Shown: positions 33,602-42,837 of the stretch, in pieces
Numbering within the stretch: the first letter of the stretch is position 1
Layout of the letters: each line of letters begins with the position of its first letter
Assembly: GCF_013201685.1 (NCBI RefSeq)
Contig: NZ_CP053844.1
Coordinates: forward strand, 1,116,001-1,180,000
Length of the DNA: 64,000 bases
Reading direction: 5' to 3'
DNA from: Campylobacter geochelonis
Lineage (GTDB): Bacteria > Campylobacterota > Campylobacteria > Campylobacterales > Campylobacteraceae
Notes under the pieces: generated by a model
Database searches by the model: none
The model's input: only the letters and a program-made list of their open reading frames with translations
What the model was told of the DNA's origin: nothing
Made by a program: the position numbers and the translations under genes

Positions 33602-34342
33602 TTATATTATATACTCTAGCTTTTGTTTTTCGCCTAGCAAAACCTTAAGCAAACGCGATTTATACGCAATTGCTTCTTGGCTATAGGCTTCGTAGTTTGG
33701 ATTTTGCTCGCTAAATACAATCTCGCCATCTTTTAAAACAACGATTTTATCAGCCACAAGCATCGCTTCATCTATATCATGCGTTACAAAAACAACGCTA
33801 ACTCCCCTGCTTAGGCGTTTTAGCTCGATTTGTAAACTCATGCGGATTATTGGATCTAGTGCGCTAAATGGCTCATCCATAAAAAGCACTTTTGGCTTTA
33901 ACGCTAAAGCCCTAGCTATGGCTACTCGCTGGCACTCTCCACCACTTAAAGCGTGCGGATGGGCGTGCAAACGGTGTTTCAGCCCAACTAGTTCTAAAAA
34001 CTCTTTAGCATGATTTTGTCTTTCAAGTGTGCTAAATCCAGCGCATTTTAAAGCAAACTCAACATTACCCAGTGCGCTAAGCCACGGCATTAGCGAGTAA
34101 TTTTGGGTTAGAATTTGGCGTGATTTATCCATAGTTACTTTGTGCTTATAAATCTCATCTGAAATTTTTACGCTCCCACTATCAAAACTCTCTCTAGCTG
34201 AAAGAATTTTTAAAAGCGTGCTTTTACCACTTCCACTAGCTCCAAGCAAGACAACAAATTCGCCATTTTTTATATTTAAATTTATATTTTTTAGCACCTT
34301 AGTTTTAGCATAAAATTTCTCTAAATTTACCACTTCTATCAT
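33602..34342 (-). CDS. ABC transporter ATPase, sulfonate/taurine/nitrate type (SsuB/TauB-like)
   Basis: This 246-residue ATPase has Walker A GASGSGKST (~34-42), the signature LSGGECQR, Walker B VLFMDEPFSALD and the H-loop VFVTHDIDEA. It energises import through the permease encoded just upstream, whose stop overlaps its start by 4 nt. The family includes importers for aliphatic sulfonates, taurine, nitrate and thiamine precursors. The neighbouring flavoprotein favours a sulfur compound. It is the last gene of the five-gene operon and abuts the IS remnant. Confidence 0.9.
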   Translation of the reverse strand: MIEVVNLEKFYAKTKVLKNINLNIKNGEFVVLLGASGSGKSTLLKILSARESFDSGSVKISDEIYKHKVTMDKSRQILTQNYSLMPWLSALGNVEFALKCAGFSTLERQNHAKEFLELVGLKHRLHAHPHALSGGECQRVAIARALALKPKVLFMDEPFSALDPIIRMSLQIELKRLSRGVSVVFVTHDIDEAMLVADKIVVLKDGEIVFSEQNPNYEAYSQEAIAYKSRLLKVLLGEKQKLEYII

Positions 34343-35073
34343 AGTCCAAACCTCTTTGCTATGCGTTTTTCAAACCATAAAAATACTAAATTTATAGCAT
34401 ATCCTACAGCGCCAATTGTGATTATCACGGCGATAACGATATCTGTTCTTAACTGGTTTCTTGCATCGATTATCATATATCCTAGCCCTGTTTGAGCCCC
34501 TGCCATCTCGCCTACAACGAGGTTTATCCAAGCAAGTGAAGCTACAAGCTTAAGCCCAGAAGCGATATCAAAAAAACTCGATGGATAAATCACACCTTTT
34601 AACACCTGCCACCTGCTAGCGCCAAAATTTCGCGCCATCATAATCAAATCTTTACTAACATCATTAATGGCTTTTATAGTGATAAGCATTATCGGGAAAA
34701 ACACAGCATAAGCTATGATAAATATGCTAGGTTTGTTTCCAAGACCAAAAATTATCACAACTATCGGCATCCACGCAATCGGAGAAATCGGGCGAAGCAA
34801 GTTTATAAGCGGATCAAACGCCTTTAAAATAGTATGATTTAGTCCAAGCAAAAACCCACTTGTAACTCCCAAAACAACGCCGATAACAAGCCCTAAAGCG
34901 TAACGATAAAGCGAGTTAAGAAAGCCTAAAGCAAGTTTTCCGTTGCTTAAAATTTCTAAAAACGCGAGTATAGCGTCATTTGGCGATGGGATTAGTGAGT
35001 TTGTTAGCAGCGAACCTACAAACCACACAGCCCCAAATAAAGCTAAAACTAAAATTTGATAAACCCTGCTCAT
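34339..35073 (-). CDS. ABC transporter permease, SsuC/TauC-like
   Basis: This 244-residue inner-membrane permease has six predicted helices and the binding-protein-dependent transport EAA-like loop (NFGASRWQVLKGVIYPSSFFDI, residues ~148-169) that contacts the ATPase. The motif LRPISPIAWMPIVVI is typical of the sulfonate/nitrate/taurine importer group. Both ends overlap neighbouring genes by 4 nt, so expression is tightly coupled to the binding protein and ATPase. Confidence 0.9.
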   Translation of the reverse strand: MSRVYQILVLALFGAVWFVGSLLTNSLIPSPNDAILAFLEILSNGKLALGFLNSLYRYALGLVIGVVLGVTSGFLLGLNHTILKAFDPLINLLRPISPIAWMPIVVIIFGLGNKPSIFIIAYAVFFPIMLITIKAINDVSKDLIMMARNFGASRWQVLKGVIYPSSFFDIASGLKLVASLAWINLVVGEMAGAQTGLGYMIIDARNQLRTDIVIAVIITIGAVGYAINLVFLWFEKRIAKRFGL

Positions 35074-35984
35074 AACACCACCAAATATTCATCGATATCT
35101 AAATTTGCTAAGTTTTTTGAGCCTAAATTTTTCTCTATCAAAAAGTTTTTTAACTCTTCTAAACTCTCTTTTGAAAGGCTTAAATCATCATAAGTTGCTA
35201 TATTTTGCTCTAAGACTTGTTTTATCACACTTGTTTTTTGACCTAGAACTTTGTTTGCTAAAACGCTAGCTAAACTCTCATCTTCTATTATCAGTTTTGA
35301 AGCCTGTTTAAATCCGTTTACAAGCTCTTTTCCAACTGATGAGAGCGCAAGAGATGAGTTTAAATTTAGAGTGCAGCATATGTGATTTGGTAAAATTTCA
35401 CGCGAATACGCCAAAACTTTTGCTCCACCTAAATTTAGCCCCAACTGCCCAAAAGGCTCAGCTACGATAAAACCATCTATCACGCCTGTTTTTAATGCAC
35501 TTGGCATCTCAGGTGGCGCCATGTCGATTAAATTTAGCTTTAATTTGTGTTTTTTAGCAAGTTTATCAAGCAAAAAATAGTGCGAACTAAAACGCGATGG
35601 AATGGCTACTTTTTTACCATCTAGCGCGTTAATATCGGCAATTTTTTCATTTACTATAACAGCAGAACCGTTTTTGTGAGCCGATAAAACCACTTTTATA
35701 TCCGCACCCATAGACTTTAGCGCAAGTCCAAGAGGCGCTAGTAAAAAAGCTCCATCAACCGCACCTGCACGAAGCGCTTCAGCGATATCTGCCCAACTAG
35801 AAAATTTAACTCCAACGATAGTAAAACTCGAACCAACAAAGCTCTCTTTTGCTATCATCATCAAATGATCAGTTACTGGCAAATATCCTATCTTTATCCC
35901 TATTTTTGGTACTTGTGCTAAAGAATTTGTAGTTGCTATAAAACTAAAAGCACTTAAAATTCCTATAAATTTGCGCCTATTCAC
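35070..35984 (-). CDS. ABC transporter substrate-binding protein, SsuA/NMT1-like
   Basis: This 304-residue periplasmic protein begins MNRRKFIGILSAFSFIATTN, a signal peptide with a twin-arginine-like RRKF start ending near SLA. The mature domain contains IGYLPVTDHLMM, AEALRAGAVDGAFLLAPLGL and SALKTGVIDGFIVAEPFG, the pattern of SsuA/NrtA/ThiY-like binding proteins. The ligand cannot be read from sequence; linkage to an oxidative flavoprotein suggests an organosulfur compound. It overlaps both neighbours by 4 nt. Confidence 0.88.
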   Translation of the reverse strand: MNRRKFIGILSAFSFIATTNSLAQVPKIGIKIGYLPVTDHLMMIAKESFVGSSFTIVGVKFSSWADIAEALRAGAVDGAFLLAPLGLALKSMGADIKVVLSAHKNGSAVIVNEKIADINALDGKKVAIPSRFSSHYFLLDKLAKKHKLKLNLIDMAPPEMPSALKTGVIDGFIVAEPFGQLGLNLGGAKVLAYSREILPNHICCTLNLNSSLALSSVGKELVNGFKQASKLIIEDESLASVLANKVLGQKTSVIKQVLEQNIATYDDLSLSKESLEELKNFLIEKNLGSKNLANLDIDEYLVVL

Positions 35985-37048
35985 GCACTAGCTTTGTGCG
36001 TGCGGCTTTGCCACGATCTTACACAACCTCCGCCATTTTCAGCATCGTTAATCTCTTTTATAAGATGTTTTACACTTGGTGTTACGATTAAAACGAAGTT
36101 TCCTTCTCGTTGTAAGCGCGATGCTTTCGCATCTTTTAAATATCCTTTTGTGCCACTGTGAAGAACTGCTGCGTTAGTTGCTTTTTGCACTAAAAACGAG
36201 CCTGCTAAGCGGACTTTAAGCACTTCAAGAGGCGAAACCTCATCGATATTGTTTGCTAAATTTGCTATAGTGCTAAAAGCATTATCAAGCTCTTTTTGTA
36301 AACTATCAGCGTTATCTGGCAAGTATGAGTTAATGTGAGCGTGAGATTTACCACTAGCTTTTATCACATCTATGCTTGAGTTTATAATGCCCGCTGCTAT
36401 GCCTGTTTGAAGAAGCACAAAACCAGGAGTTATACGCAAAAGATAGCTGTAAATATCAGTTGTTAAAAGCTCATCATCACTTAAAAAATACTCTCTAACG
36501 ACCACACTTTTTGTTGCAGAGCCTTCAAGAGTGGCGTATTTTATCTCACTTGCTAGTTTTACTCGCTCATCACAGTGAATCAGCCCCATGATTGGCTCAT
36601 TTTGCTCATCAAGTGCAATTGCAGCAAAAACATGTCCAAACTCTATGTTTGAAACCCATGGAAGTGTTCCGTTTATGATATATCCGCCTTTTACTCTTCT
36701 TGCTTTTAGCTTTACTTTTTCGATACTAGCAAAAGCTTTTATAGGATTGCTTAGCGCAGTTCCTCCTAGAATTTCGCCATTTGTTATTTTGCTAAGATAG
36801 TTTGTTTTTAGCGTTTGATTATCGCTATTTAACACATACCACGCTAGTGCAAACTGGCACCAAACGCAAAATCCAGTAGTTCCACACTCGCGACTAACCT
36901 TAGCGATATTTTCAATCGCTTTTAGCAAGTCATCTCTACACATCAACTTGAAAAACCCATCATCTGCAAGTTCTTTGATAATATCTTTTGCATAAATTCC
37001 CTCATTATCTATACGCGGAGCTAGTTTTGATAGTTTTTCAAGTGTCAT
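35981..37048 (-). CDS. Acyl-CoA-dehydrogenase-like flavoprotein (DszC/SfnB-type)
   Basis: This 355-residue protein has the acyl-CoA dehydrogenase fold pattern: an N-terminal helical domain (LADDGFFKLMCRDD), a central beta domain (GTALSNP ... GGYIINGTLPWVSN), and a C-terminal helical domain (GSFLVQKATNAAVLHSGTKGYLK). It ends in a Gly/Arg-rich tail (ENGGGCVRSWQSRTHK). Members linked to sulfonate-type ABC transporters are often FMN-dependent monooxygenases or sulfur-acquisition oxidoreductases rather than true acyl-CoA enzymes. No general-base Glu is obvious at the usual place, which agrees with that reading. It is 16 nt downstream of the OsmC-like gene and overlaps the binding-protein gene by 4 nt. 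Confidence 0.8.
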   Translation of the reverse strand: MTLEKLSKLAPRIDNEGIYAKDIIKELADDGFFKLMCRDDLLKAIENIAKVSRECGTTGFCVWCQFALAWYVLNSDNQTLKTNYLSKITNGEILGGTALSNPIKAFASIEKVKLKARRVKGGYIINGTLPWVSNIEFGHVFAAIALDEQNEPIMGLIHCDERVKLASEIKYATLEGSATKSVVVREYFLSDDELLTTDIYSYLLRITPGFVLLQTGIAAGIINSSIDVIKASGKSHAHINSYLPDNADSLQKELDNAFSTIANLANNIDEVSPLEVLKVRLAGSFLVQKATNAAVLHSGTKGYLKDAKASRLQREGNFVLIVTPSVKHLIKEINDAENGGGCVRSWQSRTHKASA

Positions 37049-37064
37049 TTTTTATCCTTTTTAC

Positions 37065-37595
37065 TTATTTTACTTCTAAATTTACATTTCGTAAAAGCGT
37101 GTTTGCAACAGGCGAATATTTCAAAGCATGAGCGATTAACGCATCATTTGTAGCTTTATCTTTGTCTGTATCAATCACAACATTAACCCTAACATCGGTA
37201 AATCCAAGTGGTTTTTCACTTAAATCTCCCGTTCCCCAAACAGCAGTGATGTTTAAATCTCCCTCAAGCTCAACTTCAAGTTTTTTTATGATGATGTTTT
37301 GAGCTATCGCGTTTGCATGAATTCCAACTGCTATACAACTTCCAAGAGCTGCTAAAACCGCCTCGCTTGGGTTTGGAGCTGTATCTTCGCCAAGTAGCGT
37401 TGGTGGCTCATCAACTATGTAAGCAGGTAGGTTTCTGATATAGTTAGCGTGGCGAAATTTGCCCTCTGCAACTGTTTTACATTTAAGTGTTTTTATAACA
37501 TCTGGATTTTCGATGCCGTTTTTGATTAGAGCTTCTAAGCCCGCCTTGTCGATTGGGTCAAGTCTTGTGCAAGATGTAACTGCGCATTGTGCCAT
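37065..37595 (-). CDS. OsmC-family protein lacking the second catalytic cysteine
   Basis: This 176-residue OsmC/Ohr-fold protein has the first family cysteine at Cys87 in AALGSCIAVGIHA. The second, normally in a Cys-Pro motif near the C-terminus, is replaced by Ser161 in KYSPVANTLL, so a classical thiol peroxidase cycle is unlikely. Extra cysteines occur at 4 and 9 (AQCAVTSCT) and 39. It is the first gene of the reverse sulfur-uptake-like operon, and its relatives in such operons are of unknown function. An AAAGGAAAG ribosome site precedes the start. Confidence 0.85.
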   Translation of the reverse strand: MAQCAVTSCTRLDPIDKAGLEALIKNGIENPDVIKTLKCKTVAEGKFRHANYIRNLPAYIVDEPPTLLGEDTAPNPSEAVLAALGSCIAVGIHANAIAQNIIIKKLEVELEGDLNITAVWGTGDLSEKPLGFTDVRVNVVIDTDKDKATNDALIAHALKYSPVANTLLRNVNLEVK

Positions 37596-37994
37596 TGTCT
37601 TTCCTTTGTTTTAATTTATATACTTTTAAACTATGCGTAATGCCTAACTAAAATTATGAGTGGAATCTTAGCTTATTTTTTTCTATTTGTAAATACTTAG
37701 CAAAATACTATATTTATAAAATATCTAAATTTATCCGATAAAATCAGCTTTTACTTATAGATAAAAAATTTAAATATACTAATTTTATTTTGTATAATTT
37801 TAGCAAATTCCTAAGTAAAAAATTTAAATTTTATAAAATTATATTTTAAATATACTATTTTTATATTTTAAAATAGTTAGAAATTTAAAGTTAAAATTTA
37901 CCTTTTAACCAAAAAAAAGTAAAGATGTTGATATCTAAATTTAATATCTTTTTTTTGATATAATTAATTATTATCACCAAAAAAAGGAGTTATC
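37596..37994. other. Divergent promoter region
   Basis: About 400 A/T-rich bases separate the reverse OsmC-like operon from the forward TPR-SUFU gene. Both promoters must lie here. No clear operator palindrome was seen. Confidence 0.5.
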
Positions 37995-39491
37995 ATGAAC
38001 GATAAGTTGCTAGATAAAGTTACTCATCTGCACGAAGATGGCGAGCATGAGAAAATTTTAGAGTTGCTTGAAAATGAGCCAAGTGAGTATGAGCGAGATG
38101 GACTTTATGCAAGAGCACTAAATAATCTTGAGCGTTTTAATGAAGCCAAAGAACTACTTTTAAAACACGCCAAAAATGGAGAAAATGACTGTGTTTGGCA
38201 CTATCGCATAGGTTATAGCTACTACTGGCTCAATGAATATGAAAATTTTATAAACCATTTTGAGCGTTACAAAGAGCTAAATTCCACAATGATGAGTTTA
38301 GATGAAACTGCAATGCTAGGCTATGGATATTTACAAGCTCAAAATCCACAAAAAGCTATAGAAATTTTGCTATCTTATCCAGATGAACAAAACTCATTTT
38401 GGAACACAAACATAGCGCGCTCTTATGCATATCTTGAAAAATACAAAGAAGCGCTTCCTTATGCGCTAAAAGCTTATGATATAGTTTGTAGTGAGTATAA
38501 AGATAATACGCTAGAGGCTACTCCAGAAGCGATTATGGTATCATTTTTGTATACCGAGCTTGAAGAATTTCAAAAAGATATAGAGTTTATCAAATCAATC
38601 CCATACGAACAAAGCCATGCGTTAAATAACGCTCTAGCCTACTCTTACGCGCGTTTAAATAGATATGAAGAAGCATTGCCTTATAGCTTAAAAGCTATAG
38701 AGTTGGCAAATCAAGAATGCGAGTTTGAAGATGAGAAGTTTTATGCTAGTGGAGCTGTGATTATATACTCAAATTTAAACGAGCAGCAAAAAGCTGATGA
38801 GCTTAGAGAGAAATATGGCTTAACCGAGGAGTTATGGTTATATACGCAAGAAGAGATTGATTGTATTGATCATCATATAGAAAAAACTATAGGCGTTTAC
38901 GAAGATGTCTTTCACGAGATGGTTTCAGACGCGCTTCATATAGATATTTGCATAGCCAAACCAACGCCACAACGCGATTTTTACACACTTGTAACTATGG
39001 GTATGGGTGCAAGAAAGATGGATATCCCCGATGAGTTTAAAGAGTATGAGTTAGAAAGAGCCGAGCTGATGATATGTTTGCCGAAAAACTGGAATATCTC
39101 AAGCGATGATGAGAGATACTACTGGGCTACGCGTTGGCTTAAAATTCTAGCTCGTTTACCATATACTGATGATACTTGGCTATGCGATGGGCATACTATA
39201 CCAACTGGTGAGCCTTTGGCTGGGACAAGTTTTGAGTGCATTTTACTTGAAAAACCATACACTTTTAAAGGCGCTGATGTGTGCGAACTACCAAATGGCG
39301 AAAAGGTCAAATTCTACCAGCTTTTGCCACTTTATAAAGAGGAGATGGAGTATAAGTTAGAAAATGGCGTTGAGGAGCTAATCGAGCTTTTTGATGATGA
39401 TTTTAGCGATGTTGTAAACGTAAAACGCAAAAATTACTGCGAACCAAACAAAGCCATAACTAAATTTATGCAAAATTTTAAGAAAAAGTAA
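37995..39491 (+). CDS. TPR-repeat protein with C-terminal SUFU domain
   Basis: This 498-residue cytoplasmic protein has two parts. Residues ~1-285 are tetratricopeptide-like helical repeats (RALNNLERFNEAKELLLKH, YAYLEKYKEALPYALKAYD and YARLNRYEEALPYSLKAIE). Residues ~295-490 match the suppressor-of-fused (SUFU) domain: YEDVFHEMVSDALHIDICI, LVTMGMGARKM, RAELMICLPKNW and KFYQLLPLYKEEM. Bacterial SUFU-domain proteins commonly occur as immunity proteins in polymorphic toxin systems. No toxin gene is adjacent here, so the role is open. It has a strong AAAGGAG site and is monocistronic. Confidence 0.85.
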   Translation: MNDKLLDKVTHLHEDGEHEKILELLENEPSEYERDGLYARALNNLERFNEAKELLLKHAKNGENDCVWHYRIGYSYYWLNEYENFINHFERYKELNSTMMSLDETAMLGYGYLQAQNPQKAIEILLSYPDEQNSFWNTNIARSYAYLEKYKEALPYALKAYDIVCSEYKDNTLEATPEAIMVSFLYTELEEFQKDIEFIKSIPYEQSHALNNALAYSYARLNRYEEALPYSLKAIELANQECEFEDEKFYASGAVIIYSNLNEQQKADELREKYGLTEELWLYTQEEIDCIDHHIEKTIGVYEDVFHEMVSDALHIDICIAKPTPQRDFYTLVTMGMGARKMDIPDEFKEYELERAELMICLPKNWNISSDDERYYWATRWLKILARLPYTDDTWLCDGHTIPTGEPLAGTSFECILLEKPYTFKGADVCELPNGEKVKFYQLLPLYKEEMEYKLENGVEELIELFDDDFSDVVNVKRKNYCEPNKAITKFMQNFKKK

Positions 39492-40253
39492 GCTAAATTT
39501 TTAGCTCTTTAATTGTTTAAGGAGCTAAATTTAGCACTGAATTTTGTTAGATAGTGAGTTTTTAATCTGTTAAATTTAGTAAAAAAGTTTTAAAATACTC
39601 CTATAAAAGTGTAATTTATAAGAGATTTTTATCTTTGTTTTACGATAGAAAGTATAAATTAAATCAAAATAAAAACTTGAAATATTTCGTTTATAAAAAT
39701 AAATAAAATATGCAAATGTTAAATCCAAACGCATTTTGCTAAAACTAGCCATTAGAAATTTACAATGCCACATTTATGATTTTATCATCACTTGTTATCA
39801 GCTTGCAGCGCTTCTTTTATAAGCCTTACTGTTGTGTTTTATAAAGACATAAATTTGTCTTTATTTGTTTTAATCATTAAAAAATTTCTACCACGTTTTT
39901 GCAAAAAACTTAAAAGTAGCAAATTTAAAAAAATGATTAGGCTTTCTTTAAGCAAAGCTGATTATTTATATCTATTTTGGGCTGCTAGTTTTATAGTTAC
40001 TACCACTAAAACTAGTATTTTTAAAAAATTTCGATGTTTAGAAAAGCTAATAATGCAAAATTTTTTTTACTTTTTATATAAACTTAAACAAGGCGGTATA
40101 AGTTAAATTCCAAAGTAGATTTAGCAAAAAAAATGTTATTTAAAACAGGTAAAAATTTAGTCAAAAAGCATATAAATTTAAAAGTCATTATAAAATTTAA
40201 AAGCTTAATTTAGAAGCTATAAGCCCCACATTACGCAGGGCTTATAAGATAAG
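39492..40253. other. AT-rich intergenic region with a possible gene tail
   Basis: There is no convincing gene in 762 bases. On the minus strand, 39788-39838 reads NTTVRLIKEALQADNK followed by a stop, which looks like the C-terminus of a lost protein, with stops directly upstream. A 104-codon plus-strand frame at 39792-40106 lacks a ribosome site and overlaps this tail, so I do not call it. Confidence 0.4.
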
Positions 40254-41603
40254 TTATTCTATTTTACCGCTTTTTATACGAGCGTCATAGATATCTTTTA
40301 GTTTTCTAATATCTTGTTGAACTTCAAAAACTCCATGCCAATGAGCATAGTCTGGTCCGCCCATTAACGCGCCCATTCTCATACGACGACCCTCATGGTG
40401 CCACAAGTGATAGTAAATTCTTTGGAACTCATCTGACCACTCATCAGCCTTTAAAAGCCCTTTAGCTTTTAAATCATCAAGCATCGCTTTAGCCTCGCTA
40501 TGATAGTTGTTATATAGCTCAACGTGCATATCGCCACTTATAAAGAACGAATCGGTTGATTTAGTTGAGTGACAAGACTTGCACACTTGTTTCATCTCTG
40601 CTCTTGCAGCTTCTGGGCCTGCTGGGTTGCCTGCTAAGACATTTCCAGCTGTTAGTTTTCCATCTTTTGCGTAGTCAAACGCAGCAGTTTCAAACCCGCC
40701 AGTCCTTTGTTTACTGTGTGGAGCCCATAAATTCCATTTTAAACGAACGCTAACATTGTGAGTGGTATTTAAGTCATTTACTCCACTCATATGGCAAGTC
40801 GCGCAAGTTGGAGCTCTAAAGTCTGGAACATCCCATGTATCTGGAGCACTATCCCATTTCCATTTATTACCTTCTGTGTTGAAAATTTTACCATGCATTG
40901 AGTTGTTAAAAATCTCAATATTTGGATGATCAGGTCCAAGGTGACAAGAGGCGCAAGCAGATGGTTTTCTAGCCTCGACTATATCAAATGTATGGCTTGA
41001 GTGGCAAGACTTACAGCTACCAACACTGCCATCTGGATAGGCATTTCCTATACCATAGTTTGGCCAGCCTTTTCCTGGGATTGGGTAACCAGCTTTATCA
41101 AGTTTGATTTCTAAACCATGACATTGAACACAACCAGTCGCTGCTGGAGAGTCTTTTAAGTCTGGATGATCTCTTCCCTCATAGTGATACATTAGCTCTA
41201 GCATACCCTTTTTAGCAAACATTTGAACGCCACCTCTTGCGTGTCCGCTTTGTTGAAACTCTTCAACCTCTTTAGCGTGGCATTTAGAACAGGTTTTTGG
41301 ACTAACTAAAATGCTTACGTGATTTCCACTATCTTTTGGATGCTCTTTTTGTATAGCCATCGGGCTATCAGCAGGAACTGCGTGGCAGTCCATACAGCTT
41401 ACGCTAGCGTGAGCGTGACGAGAGCTTTTCCAGTCAGCCACAATGCCCGGAGTCTTTTCGGCGTGACACTCTATGCACTTTTTAGCTAGTGGGCTTAAAT
41501 TTCTATCAACCTTTATAACCTTGGTAAGATTGACATTTCCAACGCCATCAGCAAACGCCATGGCGGTGATACAGGTTAATGCTAAAATAATTTTCTTAAG
41601 CAT
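40254..41603 (-). CDS. Octaheme hydroxylamine oxidoreductase-like cytochrome (epsilon Hao)
   Basis: This 449-residue secreted multihaem protein has a signal peptide (residues 1-18, AMAFA) and eight CxxCH motifs, beginning at Cys43, 70, 105, 158, 197, 217, 267 and 341. The C-terminal WHHEGRRMRMGALMGGPDYAHWHG is the conserved HAO-type end. The count and spacing match the Hao of Campylobacterota, which lacks the tyrosine cross-link of nitrifier HAO and works reductively on nitrite or hydroxylamine to give ammonium. The upstream NapC/NrfH-type tetrahaem protein is its likely quinol-dehydrogenase partner. It probably replaces NrfA in organisms that have this pair. Confidence 0.92.
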   Translation of the reverse strand: MLKKIILALTCITAMAFADGVGNVNLTKVIKVDRNLSPLAKKCIECHAEKTPGIVADWKSSRHAHASVSCMDCHAVPADSPMAIQKEHPKDSGNHVSILVSPKTCSKCHAKEVEEFQQSGHARGGVQMFAKKGMLELMYHYEGRDHPDLKDSPAATGCVQCHGLEIKLDKAGYPIPGKGWPNYGIGNAYPDGSVGSCKSCHSSHTFDIVEARKPSACASCHLGPDHPNIEIFNNSMHGKIFNTEGNKWKWDSAPDTWDVPDFRAPTCATCHMSGVNDLNTTHNVSVRLKWNLWAPHSKQRTGGFETAAFDYAKDGKLTAGNVLAGNPAGPEAARAEMKQVCKSCHSTKSTDSFFISGDMHVELYNNYHSEAKAMLDDLKAKGLLKADEWSDEFQRIYYHLWHHEGRRMRMGALMGGPDYAHWHGVFEVQQDIRKLKDIYDARIKSGKIE

Positions 41604-41612
41604 ATTTTCTCC

Positions 41613-42164
41613 TTACTTTGTAGTATTTAAATCACCAAATTTATCTCTAAGGTGAAAACCGAGATTTTTGTGCCCTACATGCTCATGACATTCGACACAA
41701 GTTTTGTCTATGTTTTTGGCAAAATAGTCGCGATGAGCCAAAAATGCCTTCATGTTATCTGCGATAACGTTTTTAACATCACCATGACAGTGCATACATC
41801 CACTATCATAAACATATCTTTTAGACTCTTTTCTTCTAGCCTCCCAGTCGAATTTCTCTGGATGACCAAACAGCATAATTGCACCCTCAACTACGCCATT
41901 AACAGCCTTTTGATATGTATATTTGACTATGTTGTCATGTGGCAAGTGGCAAGATACACACTCTGCTTTAAACCCTACTTTATTATTTCCTCCATGAATG
42001 TCGTTTTTATACGCATCACGCATAGGCTCCATAATATGACAGGCTACGCAGAATTTATCATCACCAGTCACATACATAAATTGTGCTATACCAAGAGCAA
42101 ACACAAGACCCACTATGCCACCTATAATAAAAATAGCGATAGTAAAAAGTTTTGTTTTTCTCAA
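41613..42164 (-). CDS. cycX: Tetrahaem NapC/NrfH-family quinol dehydrogenase (CycX-like)
   Basis: This 183-residue membrane-anchored cytochrome has one N-terminal helix (~7-30) and four CxxCH motifs beginning at Cys39, 69, 123 and 156. The segments FCVACHIMEPM and VECHEHVGHK are typical of NapC/NrfH. It oxidises menaquinol and passes electrons to the octaheme Hao encoded 9 nt downstream. Translation starts at TTG 42164 behind a GGGG-type ribosome site; no ATG is nearby. The gene pair is transcribed cycX then hao. Confidence 0.9.
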   Translation of the reverse strand: MRKTKLFTIAIFIIGGIVGLVFALGIAQFMYVTGDDKFCVACHIMEPMRDAYKNDIHGGNNKVGFKAECVSCHLPHDNIVKYTYQKAVNGVVEGAIMLFGHPEKFDWEARRKESKRYVYDSGCMHCHGDVKNVIADNMKAFLAHRDYFAKNIDKTCVECHEHVGHKNLGFHLRDKFGDLNTTK

Positions 42165-42837
42165 CTCAACCCCTTTTCCATAGAAAATTTCTTTTCTAAA
42201 AATGTAAGTCTCAATTCTATTCCTTTTTTGATAAAACGTAGCTAAAATTTAGCCTAAAACTAAATATTTATTAAATATATTAAACAAAAATAAATATTTA
42301 ATTATATTTAATCTTTTATCTGTTAATATTTTATAATATTTAAATTTATTATTATTTTATATATATTAAAAAGTAAGCGTTATAAAAACTTGCTAGTGTA
42401 TAAAATTTTGATTTTAGATAAAACTTGGATTTAGTTGAATTTAATTAATTTTTTATGATTTGTGGATGGCTTTAGCTTTTTATTTTTTAGGTTTGGAATT
42501 TGTATAAAAATAAATAGCTTAGCTCAAGTGTATTGCGTGTATTTTTTATTTTCAGGTTGAAACTTTTATAGTGAAAAAATAATTTATTAAGCTGGTTACT
42601 TAAATTTAACACGGAAATAAATTTAACTTTAATCATAGTATGAAAAACAATAACTATTTTAACGAATAAATTTCTTACGAGAATTTTAAAAATTTTAAAT
42701 GGAAATTTGTATAAGAAAGTTTGATTGAATTATGAGTAAATTCAAAATTTGGTATAAAATTAAATTTAACACTAAAATCAAAAACTATTATGTTTTTCAT
42801 CTTTAATCAAAAAAATTATAGCTTTTATAAATTTTGG
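42165..42837. other. AT-rich region leading into a satellite locus
   Basis: The first ~200 bases should contain the cycX-hao promoter. From about 42440 the sequence consists of diverged copies of the module that flanks the tandem repeats: a TTGAAACTTTTATAG...AATTTATTAAGC stretch and a TTAACTTTAATCATAGTATGA stretch. No protein gene is evident. Confidence 0.55.

Noticed and set aside
39792-40106. 104-codon plus-strand frame in an intergenic region
   Set aside because: There is no ribosome site, the composition is low-complexity Lys/Phe/Leu, and it overlaps an apparent gene tail on the other strand.
41652-42245. 197-codon plus-strand frame opposite cycX
   Set aside because: It lies antisense to a tetrahaem cytochrome with four clear CxxCH motifs; the protein shows no domain features.
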